From assembly GCF_002368395.1 (NCBI RefSeq), contig NZ_AP018254.1, forward strand, positions 1,674,001-1,738,000: a DNA stretch of 64,000 bases, given 5' to 3'. Position numbers and translations under genes: made by a program. The stretch comes from Calothrix sp. NIES-3974. Lineage in GTDB: Bacteria > Cyanobacteriota > Cyanobacteriia > Cyanobacteriales > Nostocaceae. Shown here piece by piece: positions 46,247 to 55,406 of this stretch; the stretch's first letter is position 1; each line of letters begins with the position of its first letter. The notes under the pieces are model-generated. The model ran no database searches and was not told the origin of the DNA. It saw only the letters and a list, made by a program, of their open reading frames with translations.

Positions 46247-46965
46247 CTACTCCTTGTGGTTTGGGGACTTTGTGAGAAATGCTGTTATAGTCGGAAGATA
46301 AAGGGTGATGGTTGTCCCTTTTTTGAGTGTACTTTCTACTTTTAAAAAACCACCATGTAGTTGGCAAACTTCAGAAGCGATCGCTAACCCTAAACCTAAT
46401 CCCCCCTAGGTCTAGCATGATTGTGACGATAAAATCTCTCCGTCACCCGTTGGATTACATCTTCCGTCATTCCTGGACCCTGGTCTTGAACTTGTACAGG
46501 AATATATTCAAACCCATCAATGACGATAGGTGAGAGGATATGTAAATGAATGGTTTGAGAATTCGGTGCATATTTAATCGCATTATCGATTAAGTTAATA
46601 ATTACCTGTCCCGTTAGTTCCGGATCTACATAAACGTTAGTGATTTTTGAATTTGCTGATAACAATAATTCTAAACCCCCTTGAGTTGCACTCGGTTGCA
46701 TTCGATAAATACATTCCTGAGCGATCGCCACTGCACACACTAACTGGGGATGAATTGCCAATTGTCCAGCATCTGCCTGTGCTAAAAGTAACAACTGCTC
46801 AACCAACTTGGAAATGTAATCCGTTTCGCGACAAGCACGCTGAATATATTCCTCCGCCTTATCTCCAGTCACCACACCATCCATAACTGCTTCTAATCCC
46901 AATCGCAACGTAGCTAAGGGAGTACGTAAATCAATTGAAGTAAGCCTGATGACATTCAAAATCAA
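46247..46965 (-). pseudogene. Histidine-kinase remnant lacking sensor and His box, frameshifted
   Basis: The open part reads SIDLRTPLATLRLGLEAVMD, where the family has SHDLRTP, so the phospho-accepting His is lost exactly at the junction. It continues through an intact N box (NLIDNAIKYAP) to FYRHNHARPRGD and a stop. One extra G in the run of six G (plus-strand C around 46404-46410) would give GGLGLGLAIASEVCQLHGGF and then TTITLYLPT, i.e. the normal end, terminating at 46247. So both ends are damaged: a deletion at the front and a one-base loss in the G2 box. It overlaps the truncated regulator by 35 bp. Confidence 0.8.
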
Positions 46966-47380
46966 TTAACACACCACGACCCCTTTTGACATCGCAATAA
47001 CCCTTTTGGTAATTCCGTCGTAACAGGGATTTGATGCGGGCAATTAGTTCTTTTGCACTAAAAGGCTTCGTCAAATAGTCATCTGCACCAACAGTTAATC
47101 CTTGGATGCGATCGCTTTCTTGAACGCGAGCGGTTAACATGAGAATAGGTACAAAACATTGAGCAGAACGTACCTGTTGGCAAAGTTCAAACCCACTGAA
47201 GTCAGGTAGCATAATATCCAGAATGACTAAATCTGGTCGATAACGTTGCAAAATCCCGATTCCATCACTTCCATTATTGGCAGTTAAACACCCCATTTGT
47301 TCCCGTTCAATGTAAAGTCTGATAGTCTCTACAAGACTGGTATCATCTTCAATAACTAAAACCGTGGTTGGATTTAACAT
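46931..47380 (-). pseudogene. OmpR-type response regulator truncated after the receiver
   Basis: 149 aa: complete receiver with EDD, phospho-acceptor Asp55 (LVILDIMLPD), Thr in LMLTARVQ and Lys in LTKPFSAKELIARIKSLLRR. Then come only the first residues of the winged-helix domain (VLIDFECHQAYFN) before a stop. The DNA-binding half is gone and the next bases belong to the kinase remnant, so a deletion removed the regulator end and the kinase front. The receiver alone could still be made and folded. It overlaps the kinase remnant by 35 bp. Confidence 0.8.
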
Positions 47381-47677
47381 TGGTTTCCAGTGTATTTGGA
47401 TTTTGTCTCTATCGTACTAGTTATGGGATGCTCTCCCACATATATCCGGATTTACCACCAACTCCTAAAATTTTTAGGGAGTAGGGAATAGGGAGTAGCA
47501 GAAAAATCAACTCATTCTTCAACGCTTATTGCTCACTTGTTCAAAATGCAGGATAGAGACTGGAAAGCAGACACCATCGTGTACTTTTCACATTCATAAA
47601 CTGAGCTTTTTGTTGAGAGGGTTAACGCTTAAAGGTCGCAAAATACATATATCAGCGTGGGAAGCATATTTGGATCA

Positions 47678-48073
47678 TCAATTATGATTTAAGTCCTTTA
47701 AAAAAGCATCCACACTGTTTAAATAACCTGAATCTGTTTGGAAATTTGCGGGAAGTATATTAGTTTTGATTGCTGCATTAACCAAATCCTTGGATGTAAT
47801 TCTTCCCCAGATATAATCATCGATTAAAGCTGTATAGCTAGAAATGCCTTGATTCAGGAAATATCCTCGATAGGCTAGAAATACTAATTGATGGGGTGAA
47901 ATCTGAAACGGAGTCATATTATTTACAGTCTGCTGTGCAGACACCCTCGTGAAATCCGCACCTAAATTCACCAACAACAAACTAACTAATAAACAGTACC
48001 ATCTCAAGTGAAAATTTGGATTGAGTTTGATATTTCTGATATTACTGATTAAACCCTGAGAAAAAATCAACAT
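47678..48073 (-). CDS. Hypothetical exported protein (131 aa)
   Basis: The start is uncertain (ATG 48073 chosen; a TTG at 48091 also fits). An N-terminal hydrophobic segment (WYCLLVSLLLVNLGADF...VSAQQ) looks like a signal peptide preceded by a long polar stretch. The rest is a small helical domain (QLVFLAYRGYFLNQGISSYT; SKDLVNAAIKTNILPANFQT) that I believe recurs in cyanobacteria without assigned function. Alone on the minus strand. Confidence 0.6.
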   Translation of the reverse strand: MLIFSQGLISNIRNIKLNPNFHLRWYCLLVSLLLVNLGADFTRVSAQQTVNNMTPFQISPHQLVFLAYRGYFLNQGISSYTALIDDYIWGRITSKDLVNAAIKTNILPANFQTDSGYLNSVDAFLKDLNHN

Positions 48074-48210
48074 AGTAACTAAGCCATTCAACTATTGCTT
48101 GTTCATTTCCCAGGATGCGATCAAGATATTAAAAAACGATGAATTCAGAAAAGATTTTCTTCTACCAACAGATTCATATATTTTTAATACTTTTGATTCA
48201 AAATCAAGAA

Positions 48211-48296
48211 TTAAGTAGGTGGGTGGTGAAAATAGTCGTGAAGCCAAATGCTCGGTCACGTTGCGGTTTTATGTTTAATTGCACCTACCTACTTAA
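48211..48296. mobile_element. 86-bp miniature element with inverted ends
   Basis: Starts TTAAGTAGGTGGGTG and ends CACCTACCTACTTAA, a 15-bp inverted repeat with one mismatch, beginning with a TTAA that may be the target site. The interior of about 55 bp is non-coding. It lies 40 bp upstream of the membrane-protein gene. A 67-codon open frame across it is not a real gene. Confidence 0.75.
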
Positions 48297-48338
48297 CACT
48301 ATTTATCAATCAGTCAATGGTTCTAAAGCAGTCATAAT

Positions 48339-48785
48339 ATGAAATATCTCATGAGAAACATGTCCCTCACCTTTGCATCAGGGTGCTTTGGAGGAATCAT
48401 CAATAGTATGATTGTCTGGTTATCAGGTACTGTTGGCATCACTCAATTATTCGGAGTTGCGATCGCTCCTCACCTCACCTCGACTTGGCTATATCAGCGA
48501 ATTGTCTGGGGGGGATTATGGGGATTGCTTTTTCTCTTACCTATCTGGAAAAAGAAATATTTCTACCGTGGACTCATGGGTAGTTTGTTTCCCACACTAG
48601 TACAACTGTTGATCATCTTTCCACTACAAGCGAAAAAGGGGATTATGGGTGTGGAATTAGGGAGATTAACACCAGTATTAGTGACTTTCTTCAATTTTAT
48701 CTGGGGAATTAGCACTATTTACTGGCTAAAATTAACCTGCGATCGCTCCTGTGATGCTGTCGTTGAGATGAATTCCCTTGATTAA
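48339..48785 (+). CDS. Small integral membrane protein (148 aa)
   Basis: Three or four membrane helices: FASGCFGGIINSMIVWLSG, IVWGGLWGLLFLLPIW, MGSLFPTLVQLLIIFPL and VLVTFFNFIWGISTIYWL. A Gly-rich first helix and a short basic loop (KKKYFYRG) are visible. The initiating ATG could also be 48351 (MRNMSL). No catalytic motif. It appears to be a conserved cyanobacterial membrane protein without known role. Confidence 0.78.
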   Translation: MKYLMRNMSLTFASGCFGGIINSMIVWLSGTVGITQLFGVAIAPHLTSTWLYQRIVWGGLWGLLFLLPIWKKKYFYRGLMGSLFPTLVQLLIIFPLQAKKGIMGVELGRLTPVLVTFFNFIWGISTIYWLKLTCDRSCDAVVEMNSLD

Positions 48786-49218
48786 CTGAATTAGGCAAAA
48801 AAAATAACCGTGGTACAGAGCAACTTCATCTATCTCTGTGAATCAATGATATTGAAAGTTAAGGTTTAAAGTAACCTCATTCATTAGTTGAGAACAAAGT
48901 CAATAACTGACTGATTCCAGATTTAATGATTTTATTCTCAAAATCCAAGGAGGTTTTTAAAAACTTCTATTTCCTAGGAATGATACTGAACAACAGTTTC
49001 AGGCTTTATAACTCATCGAACTCACGTTATTTTAGTTCCAGAAAGTGCTTTCCCAATAGGTGCATAGAAGCTCAAAAACCCTGCATATGCAGTTTTTTGA
49101 AGCTAATCAAAAGTGGAATTATCGGGTTCAAACTACTCCCTACTCCCCATTTCCTATTCCCTACCCTCACAAAAAGACTTTTCCCGCAGACCCAATTTAC
49201 TTACAAGGGAGCAAAATT
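48786..49218. other. Gap with an inverted copy of the 110-bp element
   Basis: About 48945-49055 is the reverse complement of the element at 38405-38512, beginning AAGGAGGTTTTTAAAAAC. Further right is a TACTCCCTACTCCC-type tract. No gene is supported although three overlapping frames are open; they follow the repeats. Confidence 0.6.
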
Positions 49219-49734
49219 CTAAGCCGACATCACCCTGGGTGCAACCAACTGATTTGCACCTTGGTCAAAACGAATCGTCACAGCTGCCCAATCTTTTAAA
49301 TCTGGTGCTAACTTCACCAACTTTCGCAAAATATCATCATTCACCCACAATACCAATGGGAAAGAAAACCGCTTACGAAACTCATCCCGCATCAGATTCG
49401 TAGAGATAATCAATTGATTAATATCCTTGACCGTTTCCAAACCCCTCACCATCACTGCTTCCGGTTTTTTCCTTCCCAAGCTCTTTTCAATCACCGTTAA
49501 CAGATTTCTGGTTGTAGATGGTACATTGACATCATCGATTTGCGCCGAAATTATTTCCTTCACCAGGCTAAAAATATTATCGCGATCGCCAGGAGAATTA
49601 CAACAGACCAGCACCAACGAAAAGTCTCCAGGATTACCCGTAATTGCCCGCGAGAGGATGCGGAAGGGAACTGTAGAAGTAGCAGTGGATTTCGCTGTAC
49701 TTACGCTTGGTTGGGGATCGATGATGCTAATCAT
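49219..49734 (-). CDS. Hypothetical protein, possibly the head of a larger lost protein (171 aa)
   Basis: A soluble alpha/beta sequence: LSRAITGNPGDFSLVLVCCN, SVSTAKSTATS near the start, and FPLVLWVNDDILRKLVKLAP followed by DWAAVTIRFD. The last part resembles the N-terminal region of large cyanobacterial ATPase/TPR proteins, in which the chain would continue for hundreds of residues. Here it stops within 15 residues, with only repeat DNA after it. It may be a 3'-truncated fragment or a short stand-alone homologue. Confidence 0.55.
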   Translation of the reverse strand: MISIIDPQPSVSTAKSTATSTVPFRILSRAITGNPGDFSLVLVCCNSPGDRDNIFSLVKEIISAQIDDVNVPSTTRNLLTVIEKSLGRKKPEAVMVRGLETVKDINQLIISTNLMRDEFRKRFSFPLVLWVNDDILRKLVKLAPDLKDWAAVTIRFDQGANQLVAPRVMSA

Positions 49735-50006
49735 GACAATAAGCTTTCCAAACTAATTATAGATGAACCCTGTAGACCCGCTCCACGCGGCTTTTTCCAG
49801 AGGTAAATATTGGCTGAAGCAATTTTATTGATATTGTTTATATTTTTCCGGATGAATTAATCTTATTCCCGATATGCCAACCCAGGGTGGGGTGTCACAC
49901 CCCACATCAACCTATACCAAAAATATACTGATATACTTCAGTACTATCCGCATGGTTACTTATCTTTCCAGGGGATATATAGTGAATATAAGTATATTTA
50001 ATTACT

Positions 50007-50828
50007 TTAATTACCGGATTTAAACAGATTACCACCAATCAAAGCTAGAATCATTACACCGAAAGCGAGACGATACCAAACGAAAACCCAATTTGTATTA
50101 CGCTGAAGGAAGCGAAGTAGCCAAGCAATGGAAAGGTAGGAAAAAATAAAGGTTGAAATGATTCCCACCACCAAGGGTGCAAATATATCTGCTTGAACAG
50201 CAACATCCTTAGCTTGCACTAAAGTCGCAATTGTCAAGGTTGGTAAACCAAGTAAGAAGGAAAATCTGGCAGCAGTTTGACGTTCCAACCCCATAAATAA
50301 GGCGGTGGTCATTGTGGAACCGGAACGAGAAGCACCGGGAAACAAAGCAATCATTTGTCCTAAACCGACAATAATCCCATCTTTGATTTCTAACTCATCA
50401 AAACCCCGCTTACGCTGACCGAATTTCTCCGCTAAACCCAGCAAAATTGCCATGACGATAGCAACGATGGCAATCATCATCGGACTTTCTAAGTCTACTT
50501 TCAAAATTTTAAATATCAAACCACCCAATAAAGCAGGAATTGCTCCAATTCCAATCCCCAAAAATATTTTCCACTCCTCACGCTGCCAATCCTTCGCCAT
50601 CAAAGCAGCATAGGCACCACTAAAAATTGTTTGTAAATCCTTCCAAAAATAAATAATTACCGCAATTACGCTACCAAATTGAATCGCGTCAATGGACTCT
50701 TTCGGCCAATTTTGACCCCAACCTAAAATATCGCGAAAAATAATTAAATGTGCGGTACTGCTAATGGGTAAGAACTCGGTAATTCCTTGAACTAGACCTA
50801 AAATAAAAGCTTGAATAAATGATTCCAT
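50007..50828 (-). CDS. uppP: Undecaprenyl-diphosphatase
   Basis: 273 aa, about eight membrane helices. Both signature regions of the BacA/UppP family are present: the N-terminal LGLVQGITEFLPISSTAHLI with the catalytic Glu, and the PGASRSGSTMTTAL segment (near 163-177) with its conserved Arg and Ser residues. The enzyme dephosphorylates undecaprenyl diphosphate at the membrane, recycling the lipid carrier for peptidoglycan and polysaccharides, and confers bacitracin resistance in other bacteria. A monocistronic housekeeping gene. Confidence 0.96.
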   Translation of the reverse strand: MESFIQAFILGLVQGITEFLPISSTAHLIIFRDILGWGQNWPKESIDAIQFGSVIAVIIYFWKDLQTIFSGAYAALMAKDWQREEWKIFLGIGIGAIPALLGGLIFKILKVDLESPMMIAIVAIVMAILLGLAEKFGQRKRGFDELEIKDGIIVGLGQMIALFPGASRSGSTMTTALFMGLERQTAARFSFLLGLPTLTIATLVQAKDVAVQADIFAPLVVGIISTFIFSYLSIAWLLRFLQRNTNWVFVWYRLAFGVMILALIGGNLFKSGN

Positions 50829-51818
50829 CTGTCAATATTTCCTCGCAAGGGTTTTCGATTCTGGATTTGAGATAATGTTTATCTGTATCGTCGCACCGTA
50901 CTTGTTATGCCAAATTCACAGCCTGGGGAAGGGTATAGGGAATAGTCTACATGTACTGCTCTAACACCAAAAACCGATGAATGAAAGCAGTTAGTTTTTC
51001 CCCTACAGCCTCTTGTCTTGTCGCTTGTGTGTCTACGCTTTCAAGTCAGAAGAAAAGGGTGAACATCAACCATTGTCTCTGGAGAATAAATATGACTTCC
51101 TAGAACTCACAAGCCTTTCAGGATTGTCTTCAATCGATTTAACATAATAGACACCGAAGAACGTTAGGATTTAGTGAGAATATTAATATTGCTACTTCCC
51201 TTCCAAATATTGAAGTAAACATTCCCTACACTTTGAACAAGTGATCCATAGGTGTTGAGTAACGGGTTAATTTTCCTACTACTCTCGTCACGGACTGTTC
51301 CCTACTTCCTAAAAGTTTTAGGAGTTTTTGAGAAATCCGGGATTCAAGTATTTGATGCTCTGCACCGGATAATCGGTTGAGGTTAGGTATTTTTGTATAT
51401 TTTTTGACTAATTGTCAGGAGAAAAATAACTAGTTGGTACATTCAAGTAAAATTAAAAAATAGAAGACGCTGACTATGTTCTTACACAGCCAGAATTAAG
51501 TCAATCTAATTACGGTGTAATTACGGTAAATTCTTCACGAAGGAAAGACAAAGGCGAATCAATTTATCGCTAAAGAACGCCGAAAACCCATGAAAATCAG
51601 CAACATATTTGTGATTTTCGTGTTTGTCTTCGACACCAGGAAAATCCAAAATCCAGAATTTGTTTACCCAGAGAGTCACCAGGTATATGGCGATCGCTTG
51701 ACTTCCTTCCCGATGACAAGTAGATCCCCATCTCATTGCGACACAACCAAACAGGAACAGAGCTTCATTCCCACTCCTTACTCACTACTCCCCACTCCCT
51801 CTGCATCAAGGGAAGCAA
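50829..51818. other. 1-kb gap without genes
   Basis: Contains an inverted copy of the GGGAGTAG/TTTCTCA repeat (about 51250-51345) and scattered short tracts. The last 250 bp, downstream of the porin gene, carry short open frames with no protein character. No RNA gene seen. Confidence 0.55.
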
Positions 51819-53462
51819 TCAAAAACTAAAGGTAGTCCGTAATGCACCAATCACCGCATCCTTGTTATTGCTGTTATGGTCGGGTGCTGTTAACCAAATA
51901 ATTCCCGGAGTAATTGCAATATTATCGTTGACCTGATACTGGTAAAAAGCCTCAATATGGTAAGAAGTATCCCTATCCTTAGCTATTTCATTAATGCTGG
52001 AATTAGTCACCTTTGGCTCCATCCCCACAATAATCCCTGCCAAATTACCTTTTTTACCCAGGTCAGGGAAACCCAAGGTGACAGCCCAATTCCAAATATC
52101 CACACTACCTCGATCGATACTACCACCAGCCGTAGATAGGTTGCGAGCATTTGTATAACCAGCCCAACCACCAATAACAAACCTTTCACTTAACCCAATG
52201 GATGCCTGTATCCCGTAGGAATTACTACTAAAAGGCGTATCTACCCCCAAGCTATCATTCAAAAAGGATTTCGGATTCGCTAAACTACTACCCGTCCCCA
52301 ACTCCTGATTATAGGCATTAATGTAGGTCAAACCCACCGCGATCGCATCACTGGGTTTAAATGTTAATTGGGCTAAGGCTCCGTAACTGCCATCAAACAA
52401 ACCATTTTTGCGATTGGGATTATTGGCATCACCAGCTAAATATGCTAAATGCAAAGCCAATCTATCCCCAAAATTCTGGGTAATCCCCAAACCCGCTCCA
52501 TCCATCTTGTAATAAATCGGATTGCGTGTCCCAAAGGTGGAAATCGCTCCTGAACCCCCATCCCCATCAAACAAATTAATCGTTTCGGCGACATCATCTG
52601 CCGCACCTCCACTGGCGATCGCAATCACTTCCGTACTCCGACCAAGGGGAAATTTGTACCACAGCGCATCTAATTCGGCATTCAAGTTACCTGTTTCCCC
52701 AGCAAAAAATAAACTTCCTTCCGGTGTGCCAATTTCTGGTCCCAAAATACTATTTCCCTGAATCCGGGTAAATAGGGTATCCTTTCCAGTAAAACTAGTG
52801 ACTAATTCTACCCGCGCTCTGGCTCCCAAGGTGACGTTATTATCTTTGATATTTACATCATTCACCGTTTCACCCCCAGCAACTCCAGAAACTACCATCA
52901 CCACTTCCCCCTGGAGTTTTGTTGTGGTGGAAAACTGATTCGCTTCCAATTCGGCTGTTTTCGCTTCCAGCCGGTCTACACGTCCTCGCAGTGTCGCTAA
53001 TTCAGCGCTAAATTCCTTCTGTAAACGCTGCAAAGTTGCTAAATCTTCCTTTGTCACCAAATCTTGACTCGCCACCCGAATTAACTCATTCACCCTTTCT
53101 AAACAAGCATTCAACCCGGCGGCAAACTCATACCGGGTCATGGCTCGATTCCCCCGATAGGTTCCATTGGGATATCCAGCAATACAACCATATCTTTCCA
53201 CTAGAGATTGCAATGCCTGGAATGCCCAATCGGTGGGTTGAACGTCTGATAACTGGGATACGGATGTCACCTGGGCTAGGGAAAAACTACCCGACGGGTT
53301 TTCTGTATTTTCTTGAGTTTTGCTTGCGTCCAGTTGATAGGTCGGACTAGCTTGTTGGTGAAGTGGTTCCTGGGCAATAGTTTGCTCTGCCGATGCTGTC
53401 CCCACAAAGCTACCCAGAGCCATAATTGGACTAATAAGTAAATATTTGTTCCAGTTCAACAT
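51819..53462 (-). CDS. Outer-membrane porin with SLH domain (OprB-like)
   Basis: 547 aa; AGGAGG stands before the ATG. Signal peptide to about Ala25. An S-layer-homology domain follows at about 70-135 (LSDVQPTDWAFQALQSLVER; YGCIAGYPNGTYRGNRAMTR), which binds the cell-wall polymer. Then a coiled coil (TLQRLQKEFSAELATLRGRV) and an OprB-type beta-barrel ending in the outer-membrane C-terminal Phe (ALRTTFSF). Cyanobacterial members of this group are major outer-membrane proteins linked with iron and inorganic ion uptake; the name carbohydrate porin is historical. Length is usual. Confidence 0.93.
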   Translation of the reverse strand: MLNWNKYLLISPIMALGSFVGTASAEQTIAQEPLHQQASPTYQLDASKTQENTENPSGSFSLAQVTSVSQLSDVQPTDWAFQALQSLVERYGCIAGYPNGTYRGNRAMTRYEFAAGLNACLERVNELIRVASQDLVTKEDLATLQRLQKEFSAELATLRGRVDRLEAKTAELEANQFSTTTKLQGEVVMVVSGVAGGETVNDVNIKDNNVTLGARARVELVTSFTGKDTLFTRIQGNSILGPEIGTPEGSLFFAGETGNLNAELDALWYKFPLGRSTEVIAIASGGAADDVAETINLFDGDGGSGAISTFGTRNPIYYKMDGAGLGITQNFGDRLALHLAYLAGDANNPNRKNGLFDGSYGALAQLTFKPSDAIAVGLTYINAYNQELGTGSSLANPKSFLNDSLGVDTPFSSNSYGIQASIGLSERFVIGGWAGYTNARNLSTAGGSIDRGSVDIWNWAVTLGFPDLGKKGNLAGIIVGMEPKVTNSSINEIAKDRDTSYHIEAFYQYQVNDNIAITPGIIWLTAPDHNSNNKDAVIGALRTTFSF

Positions 53463-54464
53463 TGTTCCCTCCTCACAGGATTTTGGATTTTGGATTACCG
53501 TAGAGACGACCCGTCAGGTCGTCTCTACTATTAATTTTCCCATCGGGTCGTCTCTACTATTTGGAGCAGCGTTGGAAACCCTGTCTACTATGGGTTTTGG
53601 ATTGAAATGGAGACAGGACGATTTTGATGGATATACTCCTGTTCCCTCCCTCCTATGCTCCACGTGGAAGCAGAATCAGCCGCTCCTACCTCGTGAATGT
53701 TTCCCCCCTTCCACTCCTCATTTACAAGCTAGTCTGTAGTCAAGTCCTGCGTTAACCGAAAGTTATCTTGGGATTAATTGGCAGGTGTTTTCAAGTAACG
53801 GTGATACATTTACAATAATTGTTACGAAAAGTTTCAGTTTTATTGTTGTCAATTTGGGGATAAGTTATATTTCTTCCCATAGGGTTTTGCCCATTCTTAT
53901 TTCCCTTTTCATGATAATGGTTATTATTATCAAACATAAAACCCCCAATTTTGTCAACCTGCAATAGCTGTGATGCTTTACTAGTAAGCTTTTCAAATAA
54001 CAGGTATTTGATTTTTGTGCAAAGACTGAAAAGTATAAATAATCACGTTAGACTGTTTTGTTGGAAAAACGAAATGACATTTTTTTCAACTACCTCGGTA
54101 ATTACTGACTTACGCAATGAGAAAAGTAGGAAATTAAAGTAAAAAGTAATTAACGTACTGGTAGTGAAGGAGGAGAGTTTTTTTGCTTATCTAGTAAGGA
54201 CTTCAGGCGTGAATTTCCAACCAAAATTTTAGTTATATACGTAATTTATAAATAGCTGCAATGTATACTCACACTGCTTAAAGTAGATAATTGTCGCGAC
54301 TGTGTTCAAACGCAAGGGCGATCGCCATCATTAAATTTAAATTTTGGGTCTTGCGATCGCCTTTTGAACCAGGAAGTAATTCTGTATGCGATAGGTAATA
54401 AGCGAATATTTTTTGAAATAGTAACTCGTGACCGAGACTTTTTCACTGTCTTGTTAATCTACGT
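53463..54464. other. 1-kb gap between porin and CRISPR repeats
   Basis: A palindrome with GTAGAGACGACC/GGTCGTCTCTAC arms at 53500-53528 is followed by a half copy at 53541-53557. Several short open frames (up to 97 codons) show no protein-like character and no ribosome sites. Two HIP1-type octamers lie near 54318 and 54354. No gene called. Confidence 0.55.
53500..53528. repeat. GTAGAGACG-type palindromic repeat, GACC variant
   Basis: Arms GTAGAGACGACC and GGTCGTCTCTAC around CGTCA. It shares the outer nine bases with the GTAGAGACGTAAT and GTAGAGACGTAGC variants, but both arms have changed together so that pairing is kept. Confidence 0.8.
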
Positions 54465-54573
54465 ATTTCAATCCCTAATAGGGATTATTTGGAATAGTAG
54501 AAGGTTGAAGGTGTGGATATCGAGTCAGAATTTATCGTTTCAATCCCTAATAGGGATTATTTGGAATAGTAAC
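54465..54573 (-). CRISPR. Orphan two-repeat CRISPR unit
   Basis: Two 37-bp repeats at 54465-54501 and 54537-54573 match at 34 of 37 positions and surround a unique 35-bp spacer (54502-54536). The core AATCCCTAATAGGGATT is a near-palindrome as in many cyanobacterial repeats. Read on the minus strand, the right copy ends ATTGAAAC, the usual 3' end. The left copy differs only at its edges, as expected for a leader-distal terminal repeat, so transcription from right to left is inferred. No cas gene is in the window. Confidence 0.65.
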
Positions 54574-55406
54574 GAAAGAATAGATTAAAAATAAATGGTA
54601 AAGCCGCTGGTTGGGTCGATGGAGGGTATTATCCCTCGCACCTCATCCAGCAAGCATTTCCAGCGAAGAAATCCTTCATCCGATTTTTACACCCCCTGGT
54701 TCGCACCCAAATCAGCCAAAATATCAGCATTGAAATAAAGCTGATGCCACGAAAATTGCGATTGCATTTAAACCCCTTTTTCATTCAAACTCGTCAGCGC
54801 CAGTAAGTTCCCCTCTCTACTCCTGTGTTGCGATCGCATTTAAACCCCTTTTTTATTCAAACCTTTGACTTCAAGCTTTGTAGACCTGCGTAGCACGGTC
54901 GATCGTAGAGAAACGTCCTATAAAATATATAAAATATAGTCCTGTTAGAACTGAAAACTCCGAAATTCTAGGTTGAGTGTAGGTACACCGAATTAATAAA
55001 CGGCAATATGATTCGCCTTATGCACTGTAATATCGTCTACGCCAATGGTCGCTACATATTTAAGAACTGCAACCATTAATTATGGTAGTTTCATTTAGTT
55101 CTAAAGTACAAGGGAATCGATCTAACCGCTTATAAACCTCATCCAAAATCTAAAATCCAAAAATCAGAAATCCTATCAACACTACTCCCTACTCCCTCAA
55201 GTGCGATCGCAGGACTGGTTACGATGCGCCGATCAACACTACTCCCTACTCCCACTCTTATATAATTTTTTATTATATTAATAATATTTAAAAAATATGA
55301 GAGTAAATGCTCATTTTCTGAAAGTAATCATGTATATTTGTAAATAAGGGAAAACAAAACCCTGCATTATTTCATTCAATCATTCATTAACTGCACTCAT
55401 AAAATC
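54574..55406. other. Long psbA upstream region
   Basis: Holds the 35-bp direct repeat (54756-54862), a stretch near 55027-55137 matching 44651-44760, and a direct repeat of ATCAACACTACTCCCTACTCCC near 55175 and 55229. The region from about 55260 to 55406 is very AT-rich (TTATATAATTTTTTATTA) and is the likely promoter and leader of psbA. No coding sequence seen. Confidence 0.55.
54756..54862. repeat. 35-bp direct repeat pair with 72-bp period
   Basis: Copies at 54756-54790 and 54828-54862 (TTGCGATYGCATTTAAACCC..., ending ATTCAAAC) differ at two positions and are separated by 37 unrelated bases. The 72-bp period equals that of the CRISPR unit 200 bp away, but the repeat sequence is different and has no internal stem. 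Confidence 0.7.

Noticed and set aside
48139-48342. 67-codon open frame upstream of the membrane-protein gene
   Set aside because: It spans the 86-bp element with inverted ends and has no protein-family character.
48926-49403. Three overlapping open frames of 79-98 codons
   Set aside because: They follow the inverted 110-bp repeat and TACTCCC tracts, and the last overlaps the end of the minus-strand 171-aa gene.
54364-54588. 74-codon open frame with an internal repeat (SLIGIIWNS twice)
   Set aside because: The apparent protein repeat is only the translation of the two CRISPR repeats, whose 72-bp period is a multiple of three.
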